Positions 8,652 to 17,795 of a stretch of 25,986 nt of DNA are shown here, piece by piece. Source of the DNA: Isochrysis galbana (taxonomy: Eukaryota; Haptophyta; Isochrysidales; Isochrysidaceae); assembly GCA_018136815.1 (NCBI GenBank), contig CM030936.1, positions 6,740,848-6,766,833 on the forward strand. The letters are read 5' to 3'. Position 1 is the stretch's first letter. Each line of letters begins with the position of its first letter. The notes below the pieces were generated by a model. The model was not told the DNA's origin. It saw only the letters and a list, made by a program, of their open reading frames with translations, and did not search any database. A program made the translations under genes and the position numbers.

Positions 8652-10939
8652 ATGCCTCCCCGGCCTCCCCACAGCTCGCGCCTCCCCCCAACCACATCGC
8701 ACCAAATCCCTCGTCGCCCCCACCGCTCCCTCCTGCTGCGCACCCTCCTCCCTCTCCCTGCCTGCCTCGCCTTCTCTCTCCGCTCTATCGATGCTCTCCT
8801 CTTCGAGCCTGCCCTCAACCAACTCCTCTCTCCCCACAGCCTCCTCCTCCTGCTGCTGCTCGGCTCGTGCGCCCTCTGTGGGCTCGCGCGGCGCAGCACA
8901 TCCACCGCGCTTGGACTCGCCCTCGTCGCCCTCGCTGCCCTCAAGCAATTTGCAGACACGGCCGTGCCCACGCCGCATGTCTACGGTGGCAAACAGATCA
9001 GCTGCGCTGTCAGCGGCGCATCTTCAGGCATTGGCAGGGCTGTTGTGGCGGAGTTGGCCAGGCAAGGACACGAGGTCTTCATGGGCTGCCGCAACCGCCA
9101 TCGCTGCGAGCTGGCGAGGGAGGAGCTGCTCGCAAAGCTGCCCTCCGTCCGACCCGAGCAGCTCGTCGTGCTCCGCACACACCAGGGAGCCCACCAGCCG
9201 CTCGACCTCAGCCGACTCAGTACCGTCGACGCGTGGGCCGAGGCCGTCGTGACCGAGCTGCGCGCCCGCGGAGGAGCCGAGGCCAAACTCGGCTTGCTAG
9301 TCCTCAACGCAGGCTATGCGCCGCCTGATCGCCCATTCTACGACGGCGGCGAGGTGGTCAACCCTGCGATCAACGAGGAGTCGGGATGGGAGTCGGGGCT
9401 CTACACCATGTGCGTGCGGCCTCGCCGCCTCCCCTCCCGTGTAAATTGCCCCCGCCCCTCGCTGACCTTGCGCGCACACACCCACGCAGGTACGTGGGCC
9501 ACGCCACTCTCGCCTCGCGTCTCGCCACACTCGGAGTGCTCGGCTCGTCTTCACGTGCGGTCGCAGTGGCATCCGACGCGCTGCGCTTCGGTGGCTTCCA
9601 TGACAGCATTCTCCAAGGGCCTGATGGCATCGGCGACCTCTCCGGTGCGCGCCCTGCGTCACCGCCAAACGACGGACGCGCGGTACCGATCGCCCTTCCC
9701 GTGTCTTGTAGGCGAGCACACACGTGGCTGCGCCATCCCGGGCCCTCTCCCTGCGTTGCCCGTATGCATACCGTCAATCGTCGACGGCCAGCAGCCGGCT
9801 GTCTTTTCGCCGATTGTGCCGCCAGGCCTCAACTTTGGCTCGTACCCGCGTGCCAAGCTCGCTACGCTACTCCTTACGAGGGAGCTTCAGCAACGACACC
9901 TTGTGGGCTTCGCCTCTGCAGTGATGCCTGGGGTGCGCCTCCCCCAGCGTGCACACAGCTTGAGACATAGTGGCTGGGCACGGGCTTAGTGGAGCGAGTT
10001 GTCGTGCTATAGCCGCTGCTTTCCCCTACGCGTTTTCTGCTAGCCCGCGCTGCGCCGGGCGGGTGCACGGAAGTCGGATCAGGTCTTCTTCTCATCTTGG
10101 TCGACCCTCAGATTGTGAACACCAACATCCAGAGGATGGACCGCTCGCACAACGCATCTGCGCTTCCCACGCTGCTGCGGCTCGAGCTTTACTCGCCCAT
10201 CTTCGACCTACCACGCGCGATGCTCCACACGATCCCAGCTGCTCTCGCGAATGGCCCTCCTCTGCCGAAGTCACTGCCGGCCTCTCGTTACGAAGCGGCT
10301 GAAGCCGCTCTCAATCTTGCGACTTCGGTACTGAATGTCGCCTTAGCTACCGCCTCTGAAACGTTGTCCGCGTGCTCGCCGCTCATTTCAGCGCTCGAAC
10401 CGTATGCGCTCACCGTTGCCGAGACCTACGTCTTGCCGCTTTTCCAGCGCACGCCTGAGGTGGCCGCAAGAGTCGTCCTTGCAGGTGAGCCTTCCCTCCC
10501 GGGTCATCCATCCTACGCTCGAAAAGCGCCATTGTCGCAGTGAGCAAGTGTTTTGGCGCGGGCTTGGCCCAAAGCACTAGCTCTCTGCGATAATAGTACG
10601 GCTCGCTTAGGGTCTGAAGATGAATGCGTGCGCTGGTCAAGTGGCTGCAAGGTCTGAGGGACGCCGCACACAGCTTATCGCTCGCGTGCTGCTGCGCTCC
10701 GTACCCACATAGCCTGGCCCCTCTCGCTCTCAGCTGCCGTCGGCTCACCCCACCCAACGGGCGAGGCATCTCGGTTCGGTTACCATTATTTCAACGGTCG
10801 GGGACTCATCCTTGGTGACGAGTCGTTTCGCCTGAACAATGTTGATCTCCTCAACCGCGTCTCAGAACGCCTTTGGCAGCTTGCGGAGCGGCAAGCCAAC
10901 GCACGAAGGGCTGACGCGGCCCTTTCGAAGGCGGAGTAG
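8652..10939 (+). CDS. Short-chain dehydrogenase/reductase, retinol-dehydrogenase-like, five exons
   Basis: NAD(P)-dependent oxidoreductase of the SDR superfamily. Exons 8652-9409, 9490-9644, 9712-9932, 10112-10484 and 10734-10939 join in phase to 570 codons plus TAG; all introns are GT-AG. Motifs: the dinucleotide site GASSGIG at 122-128, NAG at 219-221 (LLVLNAGYAPP), the probable catalytic Ser281 (AVAVASDA), YPRAK at 349-353 (Tyr349/Lys353), VMPGIVNTNI spanning an exon junction, and a C-terminal TGEASRFGYHYFNG resembling the retinol dehydrogenase GKYF region. Two hydrophobic segments near 63-79 and 84-98 suggest membrane anchoring before the Rossmann domain. The Ser-Tyr spacing (68 residues) is longer than in typical SDRs, so an inserted loop is present. 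The substrate is unknown. The first in-frame ATG was chosen; the proline-rich N-terminus just after the CT tract makes it the least certain part. Confidence 0.88.
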
Positions 10940-12002
10940 GTAGGAGCAATGCAGCCTGCCCCTGTTGTCAAGGCGGCGCAGTGACACTTGGATTCGGCTG
11001 AGTTTGTCGCCCAAGGAGAGGGCTCGGTATGGATGCAGAGCTCACGAGAATTCGTGCCTGCACGCGCCGCGACTGCAAGGCATACGCAAATGGCGACGTG
11101 GGTGACGCTAGAGCCATTCAGAAAGAAGCGACTGGCTCTCGTGACGACGTCTGCACTGGCCGGAAGACCATTATCTTGTGGATGCAAGCTCGATGCACGA
11201 AAATCGAGCGCTATGTGGCCGACTCAATTTGGCCTCACAACGATTCCACAATACACAAGGAGCCCCACAAACGGCCGATCGATGGGGCCTAATCCGCCGA
11301 TGCAGGTCGCGTACCGCCGTCGTGGACGTCTTGCCCACTTCTTGCCTATGTTTGCTCTCCTTTCTTGCCCACCTGCGGTGCGCCCCTTCTTTCGGCTCAC
11401 CGTTCTCATGGTCGTATCGGGGTGCGATTATTGTGCTACTAGGCGCTAGTAAAATATTTGCCGCAAATTTCTTGTGGTGAGCTGAATGTAGCTGTGGCTG
11501 TGGGGTGGTCTGGTGAGAGAGAGAGTTGAGACATAACATGAGAGGTTTGATCCACGTGGGGCATGGAGGGTGGGCGAAGAGGGACTGGAGGAGCACGCGG
11601 GGACAGGTCGGGCGGCGCGGGCGCACTCTCAGTCATCACGAGGCACTGTGGCACGAGGGCGAGGGCAAGAGCAGACGGGAGGAGCACGAGGGGCGATCGG
11701 GCGATGGCGCAGAGCGTTCGGAGGACACAGGGGGAAAACGTCACGCGCGGGGGGGGGGGGGGGGGGCGGGAAAATAATAGACGGGAAAGGGGGCGGAAAC
11801 TCAAGGGAGCACTCGGGGGAAAGGCGGGAGGGAGGAGAAGGGAAAGGGCTTTCGCGGGGGGAGGGGGCCGAACGAGATAGCGCGAGGGGGAGGGAATCGG
11901 GGCGCGACGGACGAGGGGAGTCGCGCGGGGAACCTAGTCGGGGTGTATGGGAAGAGGCAAGTGTACAAGGCCCCTTCCTTACCCGCAACACCCCAGTAGC
12001 CC
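10940..12002. other. Spacer with G-rich tract, no recognised gene
   Basis: The first part is the presumed 3' region of the SDR gene. From about 11550 to 11940 the + strand is strongly purine-rich, including a run of 18 G at 11749-11766. Frames of 60-180 codons here have low-complexity composition and match no family I know. Confidence 0.45.
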
Positions 12003-12356
12003 AACGTCTTTTTTTGCTACCAAGTGGACAGGCCTCACCCCTCCTCGGGATACTTGGGTATCCTGGCGTGGAGGTATATCCTTACGGACTTCTACAACAT
12101 TCAATATGGCAACGCGGATGGTAGGTCCGCTAGATCGATCCTTAGCAGGGCAATTCTCACTAGATACCACCTATTAGTAACGGCGAAAACCGGCTTCTTC
12201 CAAAGGCTTAAGAGGCAACGGGAGAAGATGGGGCTACACGCCCCGAGCAATAAACATATAAAGAAGATGATAAGCCCTCTTTACACGGTGGATAAAGACT
12301 TCAACCTCGAAACGTCGGAGGACCTCTCGCAGGCGGCGAGAGAATTGGATATATAG
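12003..12356 (+). pseudogene. Unidentified coding remnant, about 118 codons
   Basis: An open frame without a clear ATG at its left end runs to TAG at 12354-12356. Its composition is protein-like and balanced, unlike the surrounding low-complexity frames: W, Y, F, K and hydrophobic residues in plausible patterns, with segments such as YLGILAWRYILTDFYN and KMISPLYTVDKDFNLE. It is noticeably less GC-rich than its surroundings. The stop codon lies on the boundary of the dispersed repeat that begins at 12354. I do not recognise the family. It could be the C-terminal end of a mobile-element or virus-derived protein cut by the repeat insertion. Confidence 0.4.
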
Positions 12357-12834
12357 CCCGGTCACTCACTCATTTAACCACTATTTTCCACCTCCCCTGG
12401 GTGTCCAAGGATTCCTTAGGGTCCCCCCCTACCTGCCCTGGCAACTCCCTCCTCCCTCCCCACTCCGAACGACCCCCTCCCGCCCCACGAAGGGCAATGG
12501 CGTCGGTGAGTGACCCCCCTCCCTTCCCCCGCGCGTGGCGGGCTATTTTGGGAGATTGGGGCGGGCGCTCACGGGAGGGAATCAGAGTGGTGAATGTGGG
12601 GCGCATCACTATTAGAAACGCGGAGCTTCCGCGACGTCCGATCGTCCGCTATCGGCCGAAGAATGGCATGGAGGTGGTGGCCATGCAGAGCCCAGAGCTC
12701 TCGCGAGCAGGGTGGGGGGTGACTAGAGGTCGCACGCTGGTTCTTGAGGGTCACACACACTCGTACTAACCCGTCCTGGCCCCTCGCACCGCAGGAATGC
12801 CTCGATTCGATCCGGCCCGACGCCCAGGGCCACG
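12354..12834 (-). repeat. Dispersed repeat, copy 2 (3' part of an element)
   Basis: Reverse-complement match to 2238-2739. Read on the minus strand it ends with GACCGGGCTA, as copy 1 does. Upstream on the same strand lie an ORF1-like frame and the TATA module, so 13612 to 12354 may be one internally deleted element of about 1.26 kb. No target-site duplication was found around it. Confidence 0.8.
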
Positions 12835-13449
12835 GCAAGGGAGGACAGCGCTGGAAGCGACGCGACCTAGACGAGACCCAACCGACAAAGCAAGGCCGAG
12901 AGAACAAGACATGCGTGGAAGAAACACCAAAAGGCCTGCGGCGGAGAGGGCGGAGGAGGTGACGGCGGCGGAGAGGGGTTGAGGTGGGGCTTGCTGCTTC
13001 TGTGCTGGCTGCTGTGCCATGGGTCCAGCCGCTTCGGCGTACGATTTCTGGTTGGTGTTCTTTGAGAGGTTGGAGGCCGAAAAGGCCCCCAAGATTGATT
13101 GTTGTGTGAAGTGCCCGCCCACGAGGGGTGCACTGATGGTAGGAGTTGCCACCATGGGGGTGACAGCAGTGCTGTCACCCACCATGGGGAGTCCTTGTTG
13201 AGGTGGCAAGGCGGCAGTGGCAGGAGGCAGGGTCAGAGACTGGCCCTGTTGGTCAGCAGGGAACAGGACTCTGCCTGTTCCCTGCTTCTGGTGGTGTTGG
13301 GGAGGCGAGGGCGGGAGGATCATGTCGACGTCACTGTCTGTGAGGGGGGCGGCCTGCGAGCGCTTCGGCTCCGGCGGCTTGGGGCGGCCCCGGTGGGGCG
13401 TCGTGGCGGCGGGGGGCTGGGAGGTGGGAGCGGTCGGCGCGCGCTCCAT
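12766..13449 (-). CDS. ORF1/gag-like frame of a mobile element (probably decayed)
   Basis: From ATG 13449 this frame begins MERAPTAPTSQPPAATTPHR and is rich in Pro, Gln, Ala, Ser and Thr. It then contains LTDSDVDMILPPSPP and NQKSYAEAAGP. The SYAEAA motif after a disordered Pro/Gln-rich region is typical of ORF1 proteins of non-LTR retrotransposons (family knowledge; a weak clue). The frame could start at ATG 13542 inside the TATA module. Its last 25 codons or so run into the dispersed repeat, so the original C-terminus is probably lost and no zinc knuckle or RRM is visible. Two perfect hairpins (13158-13180, 13255-13286) lie within it. No reverse transcriptase follows. Confidence 0.45.
   Translation of the reverse strand: MERAPTAPTSQPPAATTPHRGRPKPPEPKRSQAAPLTDSDVDMILPPSPPQHHQKQGTGRVLFPADQQGQSLTLPPATAALPPQQGLPMVGDSTAVTPMVATPTISAPLVGGHFTQQSILGAFSASNLSKNTNQKSYAEAAGPMAQQPAQKQQAPPQPLSAAVTSSALSAAGLLVFLPRMSCSLGLALSVGSRLGRVASSAVLPCRGPGRRAGSNRGIPAVRGARTG
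13158..13180. repeat. Perfect 11 bp palindrome around one base
   Basis: GGGTGACAGCA-G-TGCTGTCACCC, flanked on both sides by CCACCATGG. It lies inside the ORF1-like frame. Confidence 0.85.
13255..13286. repeat. Perfect 12 bp hairpin
   Basis: The arms AGCAGGGAACAG and CTGTTCCCTGCT surround the 8 nt loop GACTCTGC. It lies inside the ORF1-like frame, about 75 bp from the preceding palindrome. Confidence 0.85.
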
Positions 13450-13473
13450 CGCTGAAACTATAACAATAGTTTC

Positions 13474-13612
13474 TACCAAAGACAAAGGAATGAAGGGGGT
13501 AGTGTAAAGGGAGTGAGTGTTCTGGGGTATAGGCGATGGCATGAGTCGGTACCGTGAGTGCGTGGTCCTTTATAGCTAGCGGTAGTAGCCTGAATCTTCA
13601 GATGTTTTTTTT
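13474..13612 (-). repeat. 137 bp TATA-bearing module, copy 2
   Basis: Nearly identical to 6813-6949 in the same orientation. The TATAAAG lies at 13574-13568 on the minus strand. The module ends in a T run (A run on the minus strand), as in copy 1. The ORF1-like ATG at 13449 follows on the minus strand. Confidence 0.85.
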
Positions 13613-13618
13613 AATGTC

Positions 13619-13785
13619 TTACCTTCGGCGTAAGGCCTTACCTTCGGCGTAAGGCCTTATCGTGCAAGTAAGGCCTTATCTGGGGCTAGGCATATAGCTT
13701 GATTGGCCATGGTGGGGACAGGCATAAGCTAAGGCTTACCCAGGCCAGCGGTAAGGTGTAAGCTAATTATGAGGGTAAGGCCTTA
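13619..13785. repeat. TAAGGCCTTA palindrome array
   Basis: The 10 bp palindrome TAAGGCCTTA occurs at 13631, 13650, 13669 and 13776. The first three are spaced exactly 19 bp apart within a 19 bp tandem unit that contains CCTTCGGCG. Related TAAGGCTTA and TAAGG words fill the gap before the fourth copy. Confidence 0.8.
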
Positions 13786-13879
13786 CTTTTAAGGATGAGT
13801 ACGAAACATCAATAGTCGGGGGCCCATCGCCCGCGCCTCCGCTCCAGGTATACGCCGCGCTTGCTGTGCTTCAGACCCC

Positions 13880-13898
13880 ACGCCCGCTAGGCGGGCGT
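13880..13898. repeat. GC-rich 8 bp hairpin at the putative Nudix stop
   Basis: ACGCCCGC-TAG-GCGGGCGT. The in-frame minus-strand stop TAG (13889-13887) lies within it. It may be a 3' end structure or coincidence. Confidence 0.6.
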
Positions 13899-16026
13899 CG
13901 AATGAAGGAATGCAGCAATCTTCTTCAGGAGCAGTGATAGCGGGTGGCCACCCTCTATGTGCGCCAGCCCGAATATATGCGATATGTCTTCTTGTTTGTC
14001 NNNNNNNNNNNNNNNNNNNNNNNNNNNNNNNNNNNNNNNNNNNNNNNNNNNNNNNNNNNNNNNNNNNNNNNNNNNNNNNNNNNNNNNNNNNNNNNNNNNN
14101 AAACCGGTGACTCCCGGAAGGTAGCCCGATGGCGACTCCTTCACGATGCCAGCCATGCCGAGGTCTGAGAGCGACGCCCCTTCCTCGGCGGCGGCCAGCA
14201 CACGCCGCGCAACAAAGCAATTGAAGTTTTCGTCGACACCTTGCTTCACCGAGGCGGCTTTCGTAACCTGCCGGCAATGGTCACGCCAAAGCGCGAGCAC
14301 GTGGGAGAGAGCAAAGCAAGCCACGGGCAAACAAGCTTGCTCACCTCATAATACTCGCGGAGAGGAAGCCAAGTGGCGTCCGCAATCTCTTCTTTGCATA
14401 CCGTGATCGCAGAGCTAGAACAAGGGACAACCGGTGGGGGCTGTCTCAGTGTGCGAGCACTGGGAGGGCAACCAAATTGGTGCCTTCCTAACCAAATTGG
14501 AGCGCATCCGGCGGCTTTCTCGCCTCTGTGGTGCCAACAAGCAGACCATATAGGCGTCGTCGCGTCCAAAGGCTGCACCGTGCTGATGACGAATTGCCAA
14601 AAGCGCTTGAAACACAGCGTGGACGCCCGTCTCCTCGAAGACCTATTATTCGAGCAAGCGCAAACTCTGCCCTTAGGCGGTGTCCAAGAGGACGGCGCCG
14701 CGCAAGGAGGGCGGCCTTGCCCCCCCCCCCCCCCCCCACCCCCCCACCCCACCCACCCACCCCCGCCCACCACCTCCCCCCCTCGTGCCGGCTGCTCGCC
14801 GAAGCAAAGCGGCGAGAGATGACCGTTGAGGCATGATGACCGTTGAGGCACGTCAGGGGTATGCAGCAGGCCGCACCTCTCTAGACACGGCAAGATCGAG
14901 CTCCTCTCCCAGGTCTACCAGCCCGCCGGGTAATTTCCAGTTCCCCTGCGCAGGAGTTATGGAGATACATCAGATGAGCCCATCGTTGAGAGCCATGCAC
15001 GGATAGCTGCAGCTTGAGGCCGCGTAGATGATGTGTACCAGCCAATGCTAGGAGCACACAGCATGATCCATCACAGTATAAATGACTTGCACCGCACGCC
15101 GCGAGTGGAGCAGGGTTCTCTACAACCTGCGATGTGGACGACGCAGCTCTGAGCTCCTTGACAACCAGTACCTCGTTCTTCTCGTTGATACACATCCCCC
15201 CCAGGCCAACGACATGCGTTGCAAAGTCAGGAACCTGTGTGGGATTTTTTCTATCTCAGCGTGGCGTTCATAGTAGTACAAGTTCTAGGAAGGGGTGATC
15301 TAGGCAGCTGCTGAGCGCAGAGATTGCAGGGTGCCATGAAGTGCCTGTCCATTCTTCCCACCCCAATGACATTTCCTGATCGATGTCGCGTGGCCACGCA
15401 TGGACCGACCGCTCGCTGGCTTTTACTTGTTTTGAGCTTCCCCTACCATAGTGCATTTCCTTCTTCCGTGTCACCAACGTCTTTTCTCTCGCTCGTTCTC
15501 TCGCTCGCTCGTTCGCCCGTGTGATATCATCACAACTGTCTTCTCCCGCCCACTCTCTCCATCATTCTTCCTAACCCCCATGCCTCCCACTCCCCACCCC
15601 ACCCCCCAATTCCTGCCCACCTCCCTTCCCCTTTCTTTTCTCCTCACCCCTCAGCCGCCAACCACCTCTTACCGGGCACCGCCCCTTGGGCAGCCAGTTG
15701 AGCAGCATCGCGTATTCGCCGTCGGCGTGGTGGAAGCGAAATCCATGCTTTGCAGCGATGCCCAGCGCGCTGCCCTGCTCAAGCCCGAGCCGTAGCCAGA
15801 CACCCTTCTTATCGGCCGCTCGCACCTCACCCATCGCCACCGCAAACTCCTTCTCCAGCTGCTCTGGCTCGGGCAGCGGGCCTGCACGCAGGACGAGTGT
15901 CGCGCCGCCGAAACGTGCGTCTGTCCAGCTCACGGAACCCGCGCGGACCCCACCGCACTGCCCGCGACGGAGGCCAGCCAAAGCCGCCGAGCGCTCCACC
16001 GCCGACGCAACCCGACGCGAGAGCAT
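13887..16026 (-). CDS. Nudix hydrolase, NUDT6/plant-NUDX type, at least six exons, gap-interrupted
   Basis: Hydrolyses nucleoside-diphosphate-linked substrates; plant relatives act on ADP-ribose, NADH or CoA (family knowledge). Exons on the minus strand: 16026-15673 (118 codons), 15234-15127 (36), 14945-14877 (23), 14642 to about 14560, about 14414-14345, and 14267 into the gap. Exon 1 carries the pre-Nudix domain (GFRFHHADGEYAML..NWLP), exon 2 VPDFATHVVGLGG..NEKNEVLVVKE. The Nudix box spans the exon 3/4 junction and is complete: G162-x5-E168-x7-R176-E177-V-F-E180-E181-T-G-V. Exon 4 continues FQALLAIRHQHGAAFGRDDAYMVCLL, and exon 5 has CKEEIADATWLPLREYYE. The introns around exons 1-3 and 5-6 are GT-AG in phase 0. 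The exon 4/5 junction has no convincing GT donor. The C-terminus is unsure because of the 100 N gap. ATG 16026 was chosen because the frame is closed upstream. Confidence 0.87.
14001..14100. other. Assembly gap (100 N)
   Basis: Exactly 100 N, a conventional placeholder for a gap of unknown length. It interrupts the last visible exon of the Nudix gene. Confidence 0.99.
14719..14790. repeat. C-rich tract with 18 C run, inside a Nudix intron
   Basis: A run of C at 14720-14737 is followed by CCCA/CCCAC repeats. It lies in the intron between exons 3 and 4. On the transcribed strand it is G-rich, so it could form a G-quadruplex, and its length is unreliable in short-read assembly. Confidence 0.8.
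15235..15672 (-). other. First intron of the Nudix gene
   Basis: About 438 nt between donor CCG|GTAAGA and acceptor CACACAG|GTT, joining NWLPKGRCP to VPDFATH in phase 0 as expected for the family. On the + strand it is CT-rich from about 15440 to 15650. I see no separate gene in it. Confidence 0.7.
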
Positions 16027-17452
16027 TTCCACCGACCCGTCCGTCCGGTGAAAGGGGGAGAAAGCTCTGGAATACAGGTGGCCGGAGGCTCGACGCAACA
16101 ACAACACAACGCTCCTCTACGCGTCTCCCCAAAGGAGAAGGAGGCGGCCGCCACGCGCAGGGTGTGTGTGGCTGGCTCTGTCTGTGTGCGGCGCCGGCGT
16201 GCCGGTCCCGTCCCCGCCTCCGCTGAGAAAGATGACATCGGCACTGTTTGAAAGAAGAAGAAAAGAGGAGAAGTCGACTATGAAAGCAAGGGTTTTGGCA
16301 GAGTTGGAAAAGGGCATTCATATCGAGATATCGATCTAGATATAGCTGCAGGGCACTATCACTATCGCTCTAGATAGCATTTCCCCACTATCGAGTTCGA
16401 TCTAGATAAACCTGAAACAAATCTGTTCTCTGTTCCTGTTCCACACCTTACGACCTTACTCCTTATACAGCTATAAGGCCGGCTTAGGCTTAGGCATTCT
16501 TTGTCACCTACAGCTGTAGTACACAAAGGGCCTCGGGCTAATGTCTAATGTACGATAGAACAAATGACTCAATTAAGAAGTCTATGTCTATGTTGATGCT
16601 GATGCTGATGCTGATGCTAATTCGTGTTGACGTTGATTCTTGATTCGTCATGGGGTTCCATTCCAAAAACCAAAAACCCCTTTGCTAGCTGCTAGCTATG
16701 TGCTATGTGCTCATCCAAGGGCCAAGGGGGGGGGCGAGTTCATCGGGATTGGGACCTTGTGGCTCTCTCTCGGGCCTTCGCCCTAGCAAGACTCGTGCGA
16801 CGACTCATCACCCTAGGTGGGAAACCCGTGTTTGCCGTGTTTCTACGGAGGCCAAAAACAGCCCATTTTTACCGTGTTTCAAATCCCCTCCGTTTTAGGT
16901 ACCGTGTTTGTACGGGGTACGGGGGTGCGCCCACTCTGTTGTCTGTTGCATTCTGTCAGAGCAAGGCTCATCTCACTCTTGGAGATTGCCTGCGAGGGCG
17001 CGCCGGCAGCTAGCGCGGAACGCGGTTCTTGTGGGGAGCTCATGGAGCTTTCCTCGGGGGTGACTACGGGCATGGTGATCGACGCACGACGTACGACGCA
17101 CGGAGGGCGCAGAAGTGTGGAAGGAAGATCGCCCTTTGATCGTCGTCCGTCGTCGTCTGGCCGGAGTGTTTGGGTTTGATTTCAGTCGAGTTATGTGAGG
17201 AAGTCGTGGGGCGAGAGTCGGGGTGTTTTCCTGGGTGTCTCTGTCCGTCGTCCTGTCGTCAGTCGACTCCGTCGTCGCTCTCGCTCTCTTCGCTCTCGCT
17301 CTCGTAACACTCATACCCTACAGCCTCGCCCCTCTTCGCCAGCCCCTGCCATCACAGCCCTCCTCACACTCACCCTCGCCTCTCGCCGTTCGCTCGATGT
17401 CGCTCTCGCCGCCGTCCTCGCCCTCGCCCAAGCCCGCTTGCCCGCTTTCCTC
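16027..17452. other. Spacer without recognised gene
   Basis: The first part is the presumed promoter side of the Nudix gene. Near 16320-16410 there are several TCTAGATA/ATCTAGAT words, near 16594-16617 a (TGATGC)4 microsatellite, and near 16825-16915 four CCGTGTTT words. No frame gives a recognised family. Confidence 0.4.
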
Positions 17453-17478
17453 TGCTGACGGGCTTCAGCCCGTCAGCA
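17453..17478. repeat. Perfect 12 bp hairpin
   Basis: The arms TGCTGACGGGCT and AGCCCGTCAGCA are separated by only TC. This is a near-cruciform in otherwise CT-rich sequence. Confidence 0.85.
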
Positions 17479-17795
17479 CCTCTGAAGCCGTCTCCTCCGC
17501 CGCGCCTGCCGCCGGCATGCCTCCTTCCTCATTGCCCTCAGGCCCTATGGGCCACCACAATTCGTCAACGTCACGTCCTACCACGTTCTCCCTTTTACAG
17601 GAGTTTTGCTCGGGCAGTTGCGCTGGGTCAGGCGCTGACGCGACGCTAATCATCCACTTCCGGTCGACTTAGCGCTACGAACGTGAACGAGAACGGGTAC
17701 GACTTGAAGGCAGATCAGGAGGAATACGATTTGACTCTTGAATTCGACGTGGAACTTGATTAGACTGGGGACTTGAACTTGGACTTGAAGAGGAG

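Noticed and set aside
8129-9328. Long plus-strand frame rich in Leu/Ser upstream of and across the SDR gene
   Set aside because: It is produced by the CT-rich tract and then overlaps the SDR exon in another frame. The SDR frame carries all the conserved motifs.
10988-11449. Plus-strand frame downstream of the SDR gene
   Set aside because: No recognisable domain. It probably lies in the SDR 3' region and is open by chance in GC-rich DNA.
11563-12124. Gly/Arg-rich plus-strand frames
   Set aside because: Low-complexity G-rich sequence including an 18 G run, with no conserved motif.
15196-15202. Possible frameshift in the Nudix gene at a C/G homopolymer
   Set aside because: Recounting gives seven G on the coding strand, which keeps HVVGLGG and NEKNEVLVV in one frame. 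No frameshift is needed.
17223-17672. Plus-strand frame of about 149 codons with a hydrophobic start and Ser/Pro-rich body
   Set aside because: It resembles a secreted or gag-like protein, but its composition follows the CT-rich DNA, it contains a perfect hairpin, and no family is recognised. Not strong enough to call.
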